From assembly GCF_030505395.1 (NCBI RefSeq), contig NZ_CP130044.1, forward strand, positions 1,225,001 to 1,289,000: a DNA stretch of 64,000 nucleotides, given 5' to 3'. Below the pieces are notes generated by a model. It was not told where the DNA came from, did not search any database, and saw only the letters and a program-made list of their open reading frames with translations. Position 1 is the stretch's first letter. Each line of letters starts with the position of its first letter. Position numbers and translations under genes: made by a program. Shown one piece after another: positions 35,154 to 43,509 of this stretch. Source of the stretch: Asticcacaulis sp. ZE23SCel15. GTDB taxonomy: Bacteria > Pseudomonadota > Alphaproteobacteria > Caulobacterales > Caulobacteraceae.

Positions 35154-36317
35154 ATGGCGCGTGATTATTACGAAATTCTGGGCGTCGCGCGCGATGCGGA
35201 CGAAGCGGCGCTGAAATCGGCCTTTCGTAAAAAGGCTATGGAGCACCATCCTGACCGTAATCAGGGCGATGGTGATGCCGAAGGCCGCTTCAAGGAAGTC
35301 AACGAAGCCTATTCGGTGCTGTCGGATGCCAATAAGCGCGCGGCTTACGATCGTTATGGTCATGCCGGTGTCAATGGCCAGCAGGGCGGCTTTGGCGGTG
35401 GACGCGGGGGTGCCGGCTTTGACAATGTCGAAGATATTTTCTCGGAAATGTTCGGCGATATTTTTGGTGGCGGCGGACGCCGTCCGCAAGGGCCGCAACG
35501 CGGCGCGGACGTGCGCTTTGACTACGAAATCTCATTAGAACAGGCCTATACCGGCGCGGACGTTGAAATCAATGTGCCGACGACCCTGACCTGTGAGGTC
35601 TGCGACGGGACGGGTGCCAAGGCGGGATCAAAGCCTCAGACCTGTCATACCTGCGGCGGTCAGGGCCGTGTCCGTTCGACCAACGGTTTCTTTGCGGTGG
35701 AACGTACCTGCCCGACCTGTAACGGTCAGGGCCAGGTCATCAAAGACCCCTGCACCAATTGTCGCGGTCACGGTCAGGTGCGCGCCGATCGTAAGCTCAA
35801 TGTCCGTATTCCGGCGGGTGTCGATGACGGGGCCCGTATCCGTCTGACCGGCGAAGGTCAGGCCGGAACGCGCGGTGGCCCCAAGGGTGACCTCTATATT
35901 TTCCTGAGCGTGGCCGAACATGATCTGTTTGAACGCGACGGCCTTGACCTGCATTGCTCGATCCCGGTGGCGATGGCGACGGCGGTTCTGGGCGGCAATA
36001 TCGAAGTGCCGTGCCTGATGGGCGGAGCCGGTTGTGACGGCCAATGCAAGCTTGAGGTCGCTATCCCCGAAGGCGCTCAGACCGGCCACAAGGTCAAGAT
36101 CAAGGGCAAGGGTATGCCCGCCCTTAATGGCCGTCAAAAGGGCGATCTTTTGGTTGAGCTGTTTGTTGAAACCCCGACCCGGCTTAATGCCCGCCAGAAA
36201 GAACTGATGCGTGAATTCGCGACGCTTGCCGAAGAAGAGCAAAACTCCCAAAGTCAGGGTTTTATGAAAAAGGCCAAGCGCTTCTGGGAAGACATCACGG
36301 GTGCGGCGGCGCAATAG
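35154..36317 (+). CDS. dnaJ: Molecular chaperone DnaJ (Hsp40)
   Basis: 387 residues with complete class I layout. The J-domain has HHPDRNQ near residue 32. A Gly/Phe-rich linker spans about 75-105. Four zinc-binding CxxCxG repeats follow: CEVCDGTG, CHTCGGQG, CPTCNGQG and CTNCRGHG. The C-terminal substrate domain is of normal length. It stimulates the DnaK ATPase and delivers substrates. The ATG at 35154 is preceded by AAAGGACA. Confidence 0.97.
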   Translation: MARDYYEILGVARDADEAALKSAFRKKAMEHHPDRNQGDGDAEGRFKEVNEAYSVLSDANKRAAYDRYGHAGVNGQQGGFGGGRGGAGFDNVEDIFSEMFGDIFGGGGRRPQGPQRGADVRFDYEISLEQAYTGADVEINVPTTLTCEVCDGTGAKAGSKPQTCHTCGGQGRVRSTNGFFAVERTCPTCNGQGQVIKDPCTNCRGHGQVRADRKLNVRIPAGVDDGARIRLTGEGQAGTRGGPKGDLYIFLSVAEHDLFERDGLDLHCSIPVAMATAVLGGNIEVPCLMGGAGCDGQCKLEVAIPEGAQTGHKVKIKGKGMPALNGRQKGDLLVELFVETPTRLNARQKELMREFATLAEEEQNSQSQGFMKKAKRFWEDITGAAAQ

Positions 36318-36521
36318 AAACTTAAGAACTCCCCCTCTTGGAGGGGGAGCTTTTATTTGATGTCATGACATCAAATAAAAGAGGGGGTAAACTTACCTAT
36401 ACAATTCATTTTGTTGGCTGTAGTTACCCCACCACCGCTGCGCTAACGCTGGCGGTCCCCGGCACCGGCCGCCCGGCTCCCCTCCAACAGGAGAGGTTCT
36501 TTAATATTCGGAGACGCCCCC
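36318..36521. repeat. Intergenic hairpin cluster between dnaJ and dapB
   Basis: First comes a terminator hairpin CTCCCCCT-N5-AGGGGGAG with TTTT (36329-36354). It overlaps a perfect 32-bp palindrome at 36350-36381 whose half-site is CTTTTATTTGATGTCA. Further GC-rich inverted repeats (CCGC/GCGG, GCG/CGC) fill 36430-36475. No gene is present. Confidence 0.65.
36329..36354 (+). terminator. Terminator after dnaJ
   Basis: CTCCCCCT (36329-36336) pairs with AGGGGGAG (36342-36349) over an 8-bp stem; a short T-tract follows. Confidence 0.75.
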
Positions 36522-37280
36522 ATGACCCAATCCATCCGCTTTGCAGTTGCCGGTGCGCGCGGGCGCATGGGTCAGGCCGTGCTTAAGGTGCTGACTGAAC
36601 GCGGGTTTGAGGTAGCAACCACCTTCGATAAGGGCGATGTGATCGACCTGTCGGGGGCTGATGCGGTCATTGATTTCACCACCCCCTATGCCAGTATCGA
36701 CATTGCCCACGCCTGCGCAGATGAGGGCGAGACCCGCGGCAAGCCTTTGGCCCATATTATCGGCTCGACCGGCTGGATGCCCGCCGAAGAGCAGTCGCTG
36801 AAAACCCTGACTGACCGGGTGACCATTGTGCGTGCGGGCAATTTCTCGCTCGGCGTCAACATGTTGATGGGACTGGTCAAACAGGCGGCGGCCAAACTAC
36901 CCGCCGAAGACTGGGACATCGAAGTCCTTGAGGCCCACCATAAGCGTAAAGTGGATGCGCCGTCCGGCACCGCCCTGATGCTGGGTCAGGCGGCGGCGAT
37001 TGGTCGTGAGATCGATCTGGGTGAAGCCAAGGTCGCTGCCCGCGACGGCCTGACCGGGCAGCGCGTCGATGGCACGATTGGTTTTAGCGTTATCCGCGGC
37101 GGCGGCATTATCGGTGAACACAGTGTGCTGTTTGCATCCGAAGACGAGATTATCACCTTGTCGCACTCGGCGCGCGACCGCACCCTGTTTGCGCGTGGGG
37201 CGATCGAGGCCGCTCTGTGGGCGGCGGATAAACCCGCTGGCGCATACGATATGCAGGATGTGCTTGGGTTTAACGACTAA
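36522..37280 (+). CDS. dapB: 4-hydroxy-tetrahydrodipicolinate reductase
   Basis: 252 residues. The N-terminal Rossmann motif AVAGARGRMGQAV, VIDFTTP, IGSTGW and GNFSLGVNM, and the active-site signature EAHHKRKVDAPSGTA near residues 143-157 identify DapB. It reduces the cyclic intermediate of the lysine/meso-diaminopimelate pathway with NAD(P)H, feeding peptidoglycan synthesis. GGAGA lies before the ATG. Its 3' end overlaps the convergent glycosyltransferase gene by 11 bp. Confidence 0.96.
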   Translation: MTQSIRFAVAGARGRMGQAVLKVLTERGFEVATTFDKGDVIDLSGADAVIDFTTPYASIDIAHACADEGETRGKPLAHIIGSTGWMPAEEQSLKTLTDRVTIVRAGNFSLGVNMLMGLVKQAAAKLPAEDWDIEVLEAHHKRKVDAPSGTALMLGQAAAIGREIDLGEAKVAARDGLTGQRVDGTIGFSVIRGGGIIGEHSVLFASEDEIITLSHSARDRTLFARGAIEAALWAADKPAGAYDMQDVLGFND

Positions 37281-38541
37281 GCCAATCGTTAAACGGCAAG
37301 CTACCCAAAGCCTCAGCCGTCCATGCGTCATTGACCGCCTTGATGCGGGCCTTGGCAGCGTCTGCTTTGCGCGCCCGAAGTGCCTGATCATTCGTGACAC
37401 TCACAATGGCCTCTGCGGCGGCATCAACCTGCGGCTCGGCCCAGACCTGTTCATGGTCGCGGGCGATCCAGAACGGCCGGAACGGCTCATAGGTGCCGGT
37501 CGGGTCTTTAATCTCAATCAGCCGTGACGGGATCACATAGGCCGAACTGTCATCCATAAAGTCGACATTTCCGGACCAGCCGGTGGCGATCACGCTGACC
37601 CCCAGCGTCATGGCTTCGGCTAGGGTCAAACCAAACCCTTCAGCTCGGTGCAGCGAAATCAGCGCATCAAACGACGCCATGAAATTATTGATATCGGCAT
37701 CGCTCAGGCGCTCAGTGAAAAAGCGGATATCGTCACGTCCGGACATGTAGCCATCCAGGCGGTCGGCAATTTCAGGATCGCGGCTCAGGTCCTGAACTTT
37801 TAAGGTCAGTCGGGCCGTATCGCTGGACGCCGGAAAGGCCTTGATCCACGCCTCCAGCACAGCCCACGGGTTCTTGCGGGCCGAGGAAGATTTGGCATCG
37901 AACAGGCATAAAAACTCAGTCCGGTCATCACTCAACCCAAAGCGGGTGCGATCAGGACGGGCCTGATCGACATCGAACATCGGGTGCGGCATGACCCGCA
38001 GGCGCGGCGTCAGATCCGGGCGGTTCGCGGCTGCAAAAGCACGCGCCACGCCATCACGCACAAAGACGCTCGGCACCCAGATTTCATGCAGATAATCCGC
38101 CGTCCATACCCAATAATCGGGCGCTTTAGGCGTTTCCCACGCCCAGTAGGCGATACGGTAGCGACCTGCCCACTGATCCGGCGAATGGGCCAGAAAGGCG
38201 ACCATGACTTCGGGGGAATTGGCATGGATATACCACACCCCGCCGGGTGCTGTATCGGGCAGGCGGGCCTTGCCGTCGATGAAATGCCGAAAACCGGGAC
38301 GCAGATCATGAATAACGGGCGCGTAACCTGCGGCCTGAAAGCCTTTCAACGACAACTGACCGCCACGGGCGATGCCGGAGGATTTGTTCAGAAAACCGGA
38401 AACCAGCAGCGGGCCCGGATGGGGCACATCGCCGTCGGCGGCTTTACGCCATGCACCGGATTTCAGGCGCGCCAAACCAAGAATGCCGCCATGAATGAGG
38501 GGCAGGCGGTATTTCAGCGGAATACTGCGGATATTAAGCAT
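37270..38541 (-). CDS. Glycosyltransferase, GT4-like
   Basis: 423 residues with the GT-B fold. The C-terminal domain holds FLCLFDAKSSSARKNPWAVL and the donor-binding motif HRAEGFGLTLAEAM (EX7E type), followed by GVSVIATGWSGN. The N-terminal half includes VSGFLNKSSGIARGGQLSL, a loop of the glycogen-phosphorylase/GT4 type. It probably adds a sugar to a surface glycan, but sugar and acceptor cannot be told. A 75-residue gene follows upstream on the same strand. Confidence 0.82.
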   Translation of the reverse strand: MLNIRSIPLKYRLPLIHGGILGLARLKSGAWRKAADGDVPHPGPLLVSGFLNKSSGIARGGQLSLKGFQAAGYAPVIHDLRPGFRHFIDGKARLPDTAPGGVWYIHANSPEVMVAFLAHSPDQWAGRYRIAYWAWETPKAPDYWVWTADYLHEIWVPSVFVRDGVARAFAAANRPDLTPRLRVMPHPMFDVDQARPDRTRFGLSDDRTEFLCLFDAKSSSARKNPWAVLEAWIKAFPASSDTARLTLKVQDLSRDPEIADRLDGYMSGRDDIRFFTERLSDADINNFMASFDALISLHRAEGFGLTLAEAMTLGVSVIATGWSGNVDFMDDSSAYVIPSRLIEIKDPTGTYEPFRPFWIARDHEQVWAEPQVDAAAEAIVSVTNDQALRARKADAAKARIKAVNDAWTAEALGSLPFNDWLSR

Positions 38542-38597
38542 AAGCCTTTATGGCAAAGACCGGTAAATATTTAAAGAGCGGTCTTTCGTAAGGGCAA

Positions 38598-38825
38598 TTA
38601 AAGGCCCAGCCAGCGACGGCGCTGCGACCAATAGGTCTCGAACTGATCAGCCAGACCCGCATCTTCAAAGGTAATGACCTTGACCTGATGGTCACCGGCC
38701 GGGTCGGAATGAATTGAAATGGAATCCGCATCCTGCACGGCAGCGGCTTCAACAAATTTGAAAAACGCACCGAAGAAAGCGTCACTCTCAGATTCTGAAC
38801 TCAAGTCGTACTGAAGGCTGACCAT
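38598..38825 (-). CDS. Small hypothetical protein (75 residues)
   Basis: Not recognised. It is a small acidic soluble protein without signal or membrane segment: an N-terminal beta-strand (VSLQYDLSS), an amphipathic helix (DAFFGAFFKFVEAAAV), strands (SISIHSD, QVKVITF) and a final aromatic and basic helix (YWSQRRRWLGL). The beta-alpha-beta pattern suggests a ferredoxin-like fold. AAGGAGAACACA directly precedes ATG 38825. It lies 56 bp upstream of the glycosyltransferase gene on the same strand and may share its mRNA. Confidence 0.7.
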   Translation of the reverse strand: MVSLQYDLSSESESDAFFGAFFKFVEAAAVQDADSISIHSDPAGDHQVKVITFEDAGLADQFETYWSQRRRWLGL

Positions 38826-39087
38826 TGTGTTCTCCTTAACCGGCACAATAAAAGCCGTACCCGATATAAATATGCGATAGGGAGCATAAAAAATCGAAGC
38901 GGTTTTGTGCGATGCACAATGCGTTAATAGAACCCTAATATAGACCGGGAGTCAAAGGGCAGACCAGCCTTTTCGCCCGTTAACCCCAATAAAATAAGGT
39001 AAACGGGTGCGGCTGTGACCATTAAGTCGCGAAACTGTCGCATATTGGGTCACGACCATTTTTAAATTCCCGTAAGAGGGATATTTG

Positions 39088-40299
39088 TCAGGACACGTCC
39101 GCTTTGTCACGCGCAGAGGATTTGGTTTCGGGCAGAAGCAACTTTTTGATATTGCGCGCCGCTTGTCTGATGCGGTGCTCGTTTTCGACCAGACCGATAC
39201 GCACAAAGCCTTCGCCATATTCCCCAAAACCGAGACCGGGAGCGACCGCGACGTGGGCTTCTTCGATCAAAAGCTTGGCGAATTCGATCGAGCCCAGATG
39301 CTTGAACTTATCCGGTATCTCTGCCCAGGCAAACATTGACGCGGGCGGTGGCGGAATATCCCAACCGGCGCGCTTCATGGAATTGATCAGCACATCGCGG
39401 CGGGATTTATAGATGTTGCGGATTTCCTCAACATTATCCTGCGGGCCGTTTAGGGCCGCGGCGGCTGCGACCTGCATCGGGGTGAAGCCGCCATAGTCGA
39501 GATAGGACTTCACACGAGCCAGTGCCGCACAGATTTCCGAATTGCCGACGACCATACCGACGCGCCAGCCGGCCATGGCATAGGTCTTGGACAGTGAATT
39601 GATCTCGACCGAGCGCTTGATGGCGCCCTCGACCTGAAGGATTGACGGCGGCGGGTTGTTGTCGAAATAGATTTCCGAATAGGCGATATCCGACAGCACG
39701 ATCAGGTCATGCTTTTCCGCGATGCGGATGATTTCCTTGTAGAAATCAAGACCAACCCACTGCGCCGTCGGATTAGACGGATAGGAGACGATCAGCACCG
39801 ACGGCGTCGGCACGGAATGTTTCACCGCGCGCTCAATACCCGACAGATATTGCTCCGGCGACAGGGCGGGAACGTGGCGGATAACGCCACCGGCCATCAG
39901 GAAGCCAAAGGCGTGAATCGGATAGGCTGGATTGGGGCAGATGACCGTATCGCCGGGGGCCGTAATGGCCATAGCCAGGTTGGCAAAGCCTTCCTTGGAG
40001 CCGAGTGTGGCCACAACTTCGGTATCGGGATTGAGCTTTACCCCGTAACGGCGGTCGTAATAACCGGCCATGGCTTTGCGCAGACCCTGCACGCCTTTGG
40101 AGACCGAATAGCCATGAGTCTTAGGCTTTCTGACCGTCTCGACCAGCTTATCGACAATGTGCGGGGCGGTGTCCATGTCAGGATTGCCCATGCCGAAATC
40201 GATCACGTCGGTGCCTGCCGCTCGCAGACGCGCCTTCACCTTGTTGACTTCTTCGAAGACATAAGGGGGTAGGCGGCGAATACGGTAAAAGTCACGCAT
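39088..40299 (-). CDS. alaC: Class I PLP-dependent aminotransferase, AlaC-like
   Basis: 403 residues. The start FYRIRRLPPYVFEEVNKVKA, FGMGNPDMDTAP and the PLP-Lys segment NSLSKTYAMAGWRVG match the AlaC branch (glutamate-pyruvate aminotransferase, often mis-annotated as LL-diaminopimelate aminotransferase). Other PLP contacts are YPSNPTAQW and the C-terminal FVRIGLVENE. It would interconvert pyruvate and alanine. A homoserine-related role is seen for relatives in other bacteria, so the exact substrate is inferred. Confidence 0.88.
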   Translation of the reverse strand: MRDFYRIRRLPPYVFEEVNKVKARLRAAGTDVIDFGMGNPDMDTAPHIVDKLVETVRKPKTHGYSVSKGVQGLRKAMAGYYDRRYGVKLNPDTEVVATLGSKEGFANLAMAITAPGDTVICPNPAYPIHAFGFLMAGGVIRHVPALSPEQYLSGIERAVKHSVPTPSVLIVSYPSNPTAQWVGLDFYKEIIRIAEKHDLIVLSDIAYSEIYFDNNPPPSILQVEGAIKRSVEINSLSKTYAMAGWRVGMVVGNSEICAALARVKSYLDYGGFTPMQVAAAAALNGPQDNVEEIRNIYKSRRDVLINSMKRAGWDIPPPPASMFAWAEIPDKFKHLGSIEFAKLLIEEAHVAVAPGLGFGEYGEGFVRIGLVENEHRIRQAARNIKKLLLPETKSSARDKADVS

Positions 40300-40471
40300 G
40301 ACAGAGCTATCCAGATAGAACTCAAAGGGCCAAAACGGGTCCCAAATATACTGGGCAGATATACTGGATTGTTGCGGTTTGTCATCCGAAGATTACGCAA
40401 ATTTTCGGAAAATTTTGCGTTATGTGGAAAATATTCCCCCTCAATCACACTTACTCTCGCTGTGAGTTAAA

Positions 40472-40481
40472 GGGGGGGGGG
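40472..40481 (+). repeat. Run of ten G residues at the ribosome binding site
   Basis: G10 lies 5 nt upstream of the ATG at 40487 and is the only purine tract able to act as Shine-Dalgarno. Such homopolymers change length by slippage. Sequencing of such runs is also error-prone. Confidence 0.6.
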
Positions 40482-40486
40482 CGTTT

Positions 40487-41392
40487 ATGGGTAAGAGATC
40501 GAGGTTAATTTTATGTCTGCTGGGCGTTATCGGTGTGGTGCTGGCCAGCATAGCTTTCTGGTTTGAGCCGCGCAGTCTGGTTGTGTCTGAATTTGAGGTC
40601 ACAACATCGGCCTGGCCCGCCGACACAAAAGCCCTGCGTGTTGTATTGATATCGGATATTCATGTCGATGATGTTCATATGCCGCCTGAAAGGGTTCGCC
40701 GTATCGCCGCTAAGGTTAAAGCGCTGAATCCGGACGTGATACTGCTGGCAGGGGATTATATCGGTGGACATGGTCTTCAAGCCGGTCCACCCGAAGCCGA
40801 CCGCGCACGTCGCAGTACCCGTGACAACCAATTGCATGAAGCGGGTCTCAAAGCGCTCGGTGATCTCGACGCACCGCTCGGTGTCATAGCCGTCATGGGG
40901 AACCATGATTGCTGGTGGGATTGCGCCCGGGTGCGGGAAATTTTGTCTCAGACGTCTGTGCAGTTGCTTGAAAATCGTGCGGTGCGGCTGAACAGGGCGC
41001 AAGGCGATGTATGGATCGTCGGGATAGAGGACGGGCAGACCCAAAAGCCTGATTTTCAACGGGCGTCTCAGACTGTGCCATCAGGTGCCGCGACAATTGC
41101 GTTGGCCCATAATCCCGGCCTGTTCGATTGGGATTCAAACCATATGCCGTTGCAGTTATCAGGGCATAGCCACGCCGGACAGGTTCGATTTCCGCTGATC
41201 GGTGCCCCGGTGCGTATAACCCGCCACACCGAAGACACGGCTGACGGCTGGACGGCTGAAGGAGAGCGATTGTTAATCGTCACGCGCGGCTTGGGTGAAT
41301 CCGGATTGCCGGTACGCTTCGGGGCGGCCCCGCAGATCATGGTGCTGACCATTAGGCCCGGATCGCACTCAATCGTTAAGCCCTTGAATTAA
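40487..41392 (+). CDS. Membrane-anchored metallophosphoesterase (YaeI/UDP-diacylglucosamine-hydrolase-like)
   Basis: 301 residues. An N-terminal membrane anchor (residues about 6-26) is followed by the calcineurin-like metal motifs SDIHVDD, GDYIGG, GNHDCWWD, ALAHNPGLF and SGHSHAGQ, all intact. This resembles YaeI of E. coli, a phosphodiesterase that acts on lipid headgroups. The enzyme would face the periplasm or membrane surface. The stop directly abuts that of the convergent glmS. A G10 tract at the ribosome binding site may make its translation variable. Confidence 0.85.
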   Translation: MGKRSRLILCLLGVIGVVLASIAFWFEPRSLVVSEFEVTTSAWPADTKALRVVLISDIHVDDVHMPPERVRRIAAKVKALNPDVILLAGDYIGGHGLQAGPPEADRARRSTRDNQLHEAGLKALGDLDAPLGVIAVMGNHDCWWDCARVREILSQTSVQLLENRAVRLNRAQGDVWIVGIEDGQTQKPDFQRASQTVPSGAATIALAHNPGLFDWDSNHMPLQLSGHSHAGQVRFPLIGAPVRITRHTEDTADGWTAEGERLLIVTRGLGESGLPVRFGAAPQIMVLTIRPGSHSIVKPLN

Positions 41393-43234
41393 CTACTCCA
41401 CGGTTACCGACTTGGCCAGATTGCGGGGCTGATCGACATCGGTGCCTTTGTGGACCGCGGTATGGTAGGCCAGAAGCTGGATCGGTACCGAATAGATGAT
41501 CGGGGCAATAAACGGATCGCAGGCGGGGCCTTTGATGATTTTCAAAGACTTAGCCGCATCGCCCGACAGGGCGGGGACTTTTTCCGGCACGCAGGTGATC
41601 ATGATGACGCGGCCACCGCGGGCGGCGACTTCCTGCACGTTGGAGGCGGTCTTTTCAAATAGCTCATCATCCGGAGCGATGACCACGACCGGCGTTTTTT
41701 CGTCAATCAGGGCGATCGGGCCGTGTTTTAGCTCACCGGCCGCATAGCCCTCGGCATGGATGTAGGAGATTTCCTTAAGCTTAAGTGCGCCCTCTAAGGC
41801 CAGCGGGAACATCGCGCCGCGCCCCAAATAGATGACATCGCTTGATTTTGACAGATCAATGGCGGCGACTTTCGACAGTTCCGAATCCATGACCAAGGCT
41901 TGCGAGATCAGGCCGGGTGTTTCCAGCAGTAACTGCACATAGCGGGCTTCGTTGGCAGCGTCGATCTTGCCGCGCTGAACGCCTGCGCACACCACCAGCG
42001 ACAGCAGGGCGGATAACTGCGCCGTAAACGCCTTGGTGGACGCCACGCCAATTTCAGGGCCGGCATGGGTTGGCCACAGAATGTCGGCTTCGCGCGCCAT
42101 GGTCGAGGTATGGACGTTGACCAGAGCCGCGGTTTTTAGCCCTTCACCGGCGCACCAGCGTAGCGCCGCCAGCGTATCCGCTGTCTCACCCGACTGCGAC
42201 ACGGCCATCGCCAGTGACCCTGCGGTCATGGCGGGCGTGCGGTAGCGGAACTCAGACGCCACTTCGACATCGACCGGCAAACCCGCAATCTTTTCAAAGG
42301 CATATTTGGCGATGCATCCGGCATAGTAGGCCGTGCCGCAGGCGATGATTTGCAGGCGGGTGATGTCTTTGAAATCGATGCTGGCCTTGATGTCGGCGCG
42401 CACGGATTTGCCGACCGGATCAAGATAAGCCGACAATGTCCGCTGGCAGCTTTCGGGTTGTTCGTGGATTTCTTTTTCCATGAAGTGCCGGAAAGCGCCT
42501 TTTTCGACCAGGGCGGCGGAGGCTGGCACCGTTGTGGCGGGGCGGTTGACGCGGAAGCCTTTGTGATCAAACACGTCGGCGTCGGTGCGGGTCAGGATCA
42601 CCCAATCGCCTTCTTCAAGGTAGCTGACGCGGTTGGTGAACGGGCCGACCGCCAAGGCATCTGAGCCTAAAAACATTTCACCTTCGCCCCAGCCGAGCAC
42701 CAGAGGCGACCCGCGTCGTGCGCCCAGCATCAGTTCGTTCTCGCCTTCAATGAGGATCGCCAGCGCATAGGCCCCGTGCAGCCGGTTAAGCACGTCTTTG
42801 AAGGCGTCTTTAATAGGCAGTCCGGTTTTCAGCGTGGCATCGAGCAGGTGGGCGATGACTTCGGTATCGGTATCAGACGTAAATTCACGGCCTGCGGCGA
42901 TCAGTTCGGCTTTGAGTTCGGCAAAGTTTTCAATAATGCCGTTGTGCACCAAGGTTACCGCCCCAGAGGTATGCGGGTGAGCGTTGCGCACGCTCGGCGC
43001 GCCGTGGGTGGCCCAGCGGGTGTGGCCGATACCGACTGTGCCGGTGATGGGCTCATCCGCGATCACGGCCTCAAGGTTTTTGATCTTGCCCTCGGCGCGG
43101 CGGCGCTCAATTCCGCTTGGGGTGACGACGGCGATCCCGGCCGAATCATAGCCGCGATATTCAAGGCGGCGCAGGGATTCCAGCAGGCGCGGCGCAGCCT
43201 CAGATTTGCCGATAATGCCAATAATGCCGCACAT
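41393..43234 (-). CDS. glmS: Glutamine-fructose-6-phosphate aminotransferase (isomerizing)
   Basis: 613 residues. It starts at MCGIIGIIG, so processing exposes the N-terminal nucleophile Cys of the glutaminase domain. Also seen are GYDSAG and RWATHG, then two SIS domains (ACGTAYYAG, AVSQSGETADT, GRGAMFPLALEGALKLKE) and the C-terminal KSVTVE tail. It makes GlcN-6-P from fructose-6-P and glutamine, the first step to UDP-GlcNAc. An upstream in-frame start at 43297 is rejected because of the N-terminal Cys. It is divergent from glmM, the next enzyme. Confidence 0.97.
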   Translation of the reverse strand: MCGIIGIIGKSEAAPRLLESLRRLEYRGYDSAGIAVVTPSGIERRRAEGKIKNLEAVIADEPITGTVGIGHTRWATHGAPSVRNAHPHTSGAVTLVHNGIIENFAELKAELIAAGREFTSDTDTEVIAHLLDATLKTGLPIKDAFKDVLNRLHGAYALAILIEGENELMLGARRGSPLVLGWGEGEMFLGSDALAVGPFTNRVSYLEEGDWVILTRTDADVFDHKGFRVNRPATTVPASAALVEKGAFRHFMEKEIHEQPESCQRTLSAYLDPVGKSVRADIKASIDFKDITRLQIIACGTAYYAGCIAKYAFEKIAGLPVDVEVASEFRYRTPAMTAGSLAMAVSQSGETADTLAALRWCAGEGLKTAALVNVHTSTMAREADILWPTHAGPEIGVASTKAFTAQLSALLSLVVCAGVQRGKIDAANEARYVQLLLETPGLISQALVMDSELSKVAAIDLSKSSDVIYLGRGAMFPLALEGALKLKEISYIHAEGYAAGELKHGPIALIDEKTPVVVIAPDDELFEKTASNVQEVAARGGRVIMITCVPEKVPALSGDAAKSLKIIKGPACDPFIAPIIYSVPIQLLAYHTAVHKGTDVDQPRNLAKSVTVE

Positions 43235-43303
43235 ATGAGAGGTCTCCGCTGTGGTGGTTTCAGCCTGTAACGCGAATTTGCGATTTTTGATTAGCACGGA
43301 TAA

Positions 43304-43332
43304 ATTATTTTTGCCATAAATACCTGTGACAA
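43304..43332 (-). promoter_or_regulatory. Promoter of glmS
   Basis: The minus strand has TTGTCA (43332-43327) and AATAAT (43309-43304) separated by exactly 17 bp. The predicted leader of about 60 nt is too short for a glmS ribozyme. GGAGA before the ATG is the ribosome binding site. Confidence 0.65.
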
Positions 43333-43414
43333 AACATTTCCATGTCGATGTTCATTGGGTTGAATAATAACAGACTTTGTATTTAACGCTTATATTTTTG
43401 TGCGATGAAATTTT

Positions 43415-43458
43415 ATGATGCAATCATTTATTTGCAAAATATTTGGATTTTGTTGCAA
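43415..43458 (+). promoter_or_regulatory. Candidate operator: TTGCAA palindromes upstream of glmM
   Basis: Three small palindromes lie in line: ATGAT-GCA-ATCAT (43415-43427), TTTGCAAA (43431-43438) and TTGCAA (43453-43458). The last two are spaced 21 bp centre to centre, two DNA turns. They sit just upstream of the glmM frame, which encodes a helix-turn-helix. Binding is speculative. Confidence 0.3.
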
Positions 43459-43509
43459 TCATCTGGGGTGCGCTGTAAATTGCGTGCATATTCAACGGTG
43501 GGCCTTCAG

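Noticed and set aside
36338-36586. An 82-codon frame between dnaJ and dapB
   Set aside because: It runs through terminator hairpins and into dapB in another frame.
43235-43303. A glmS ribozyme in the leader of glmS
   Set aside because: The leader predicted from the promoter is only about 60 nt, too short for the ribozyme, and glmS ribozymes are a Gram-positive feature.
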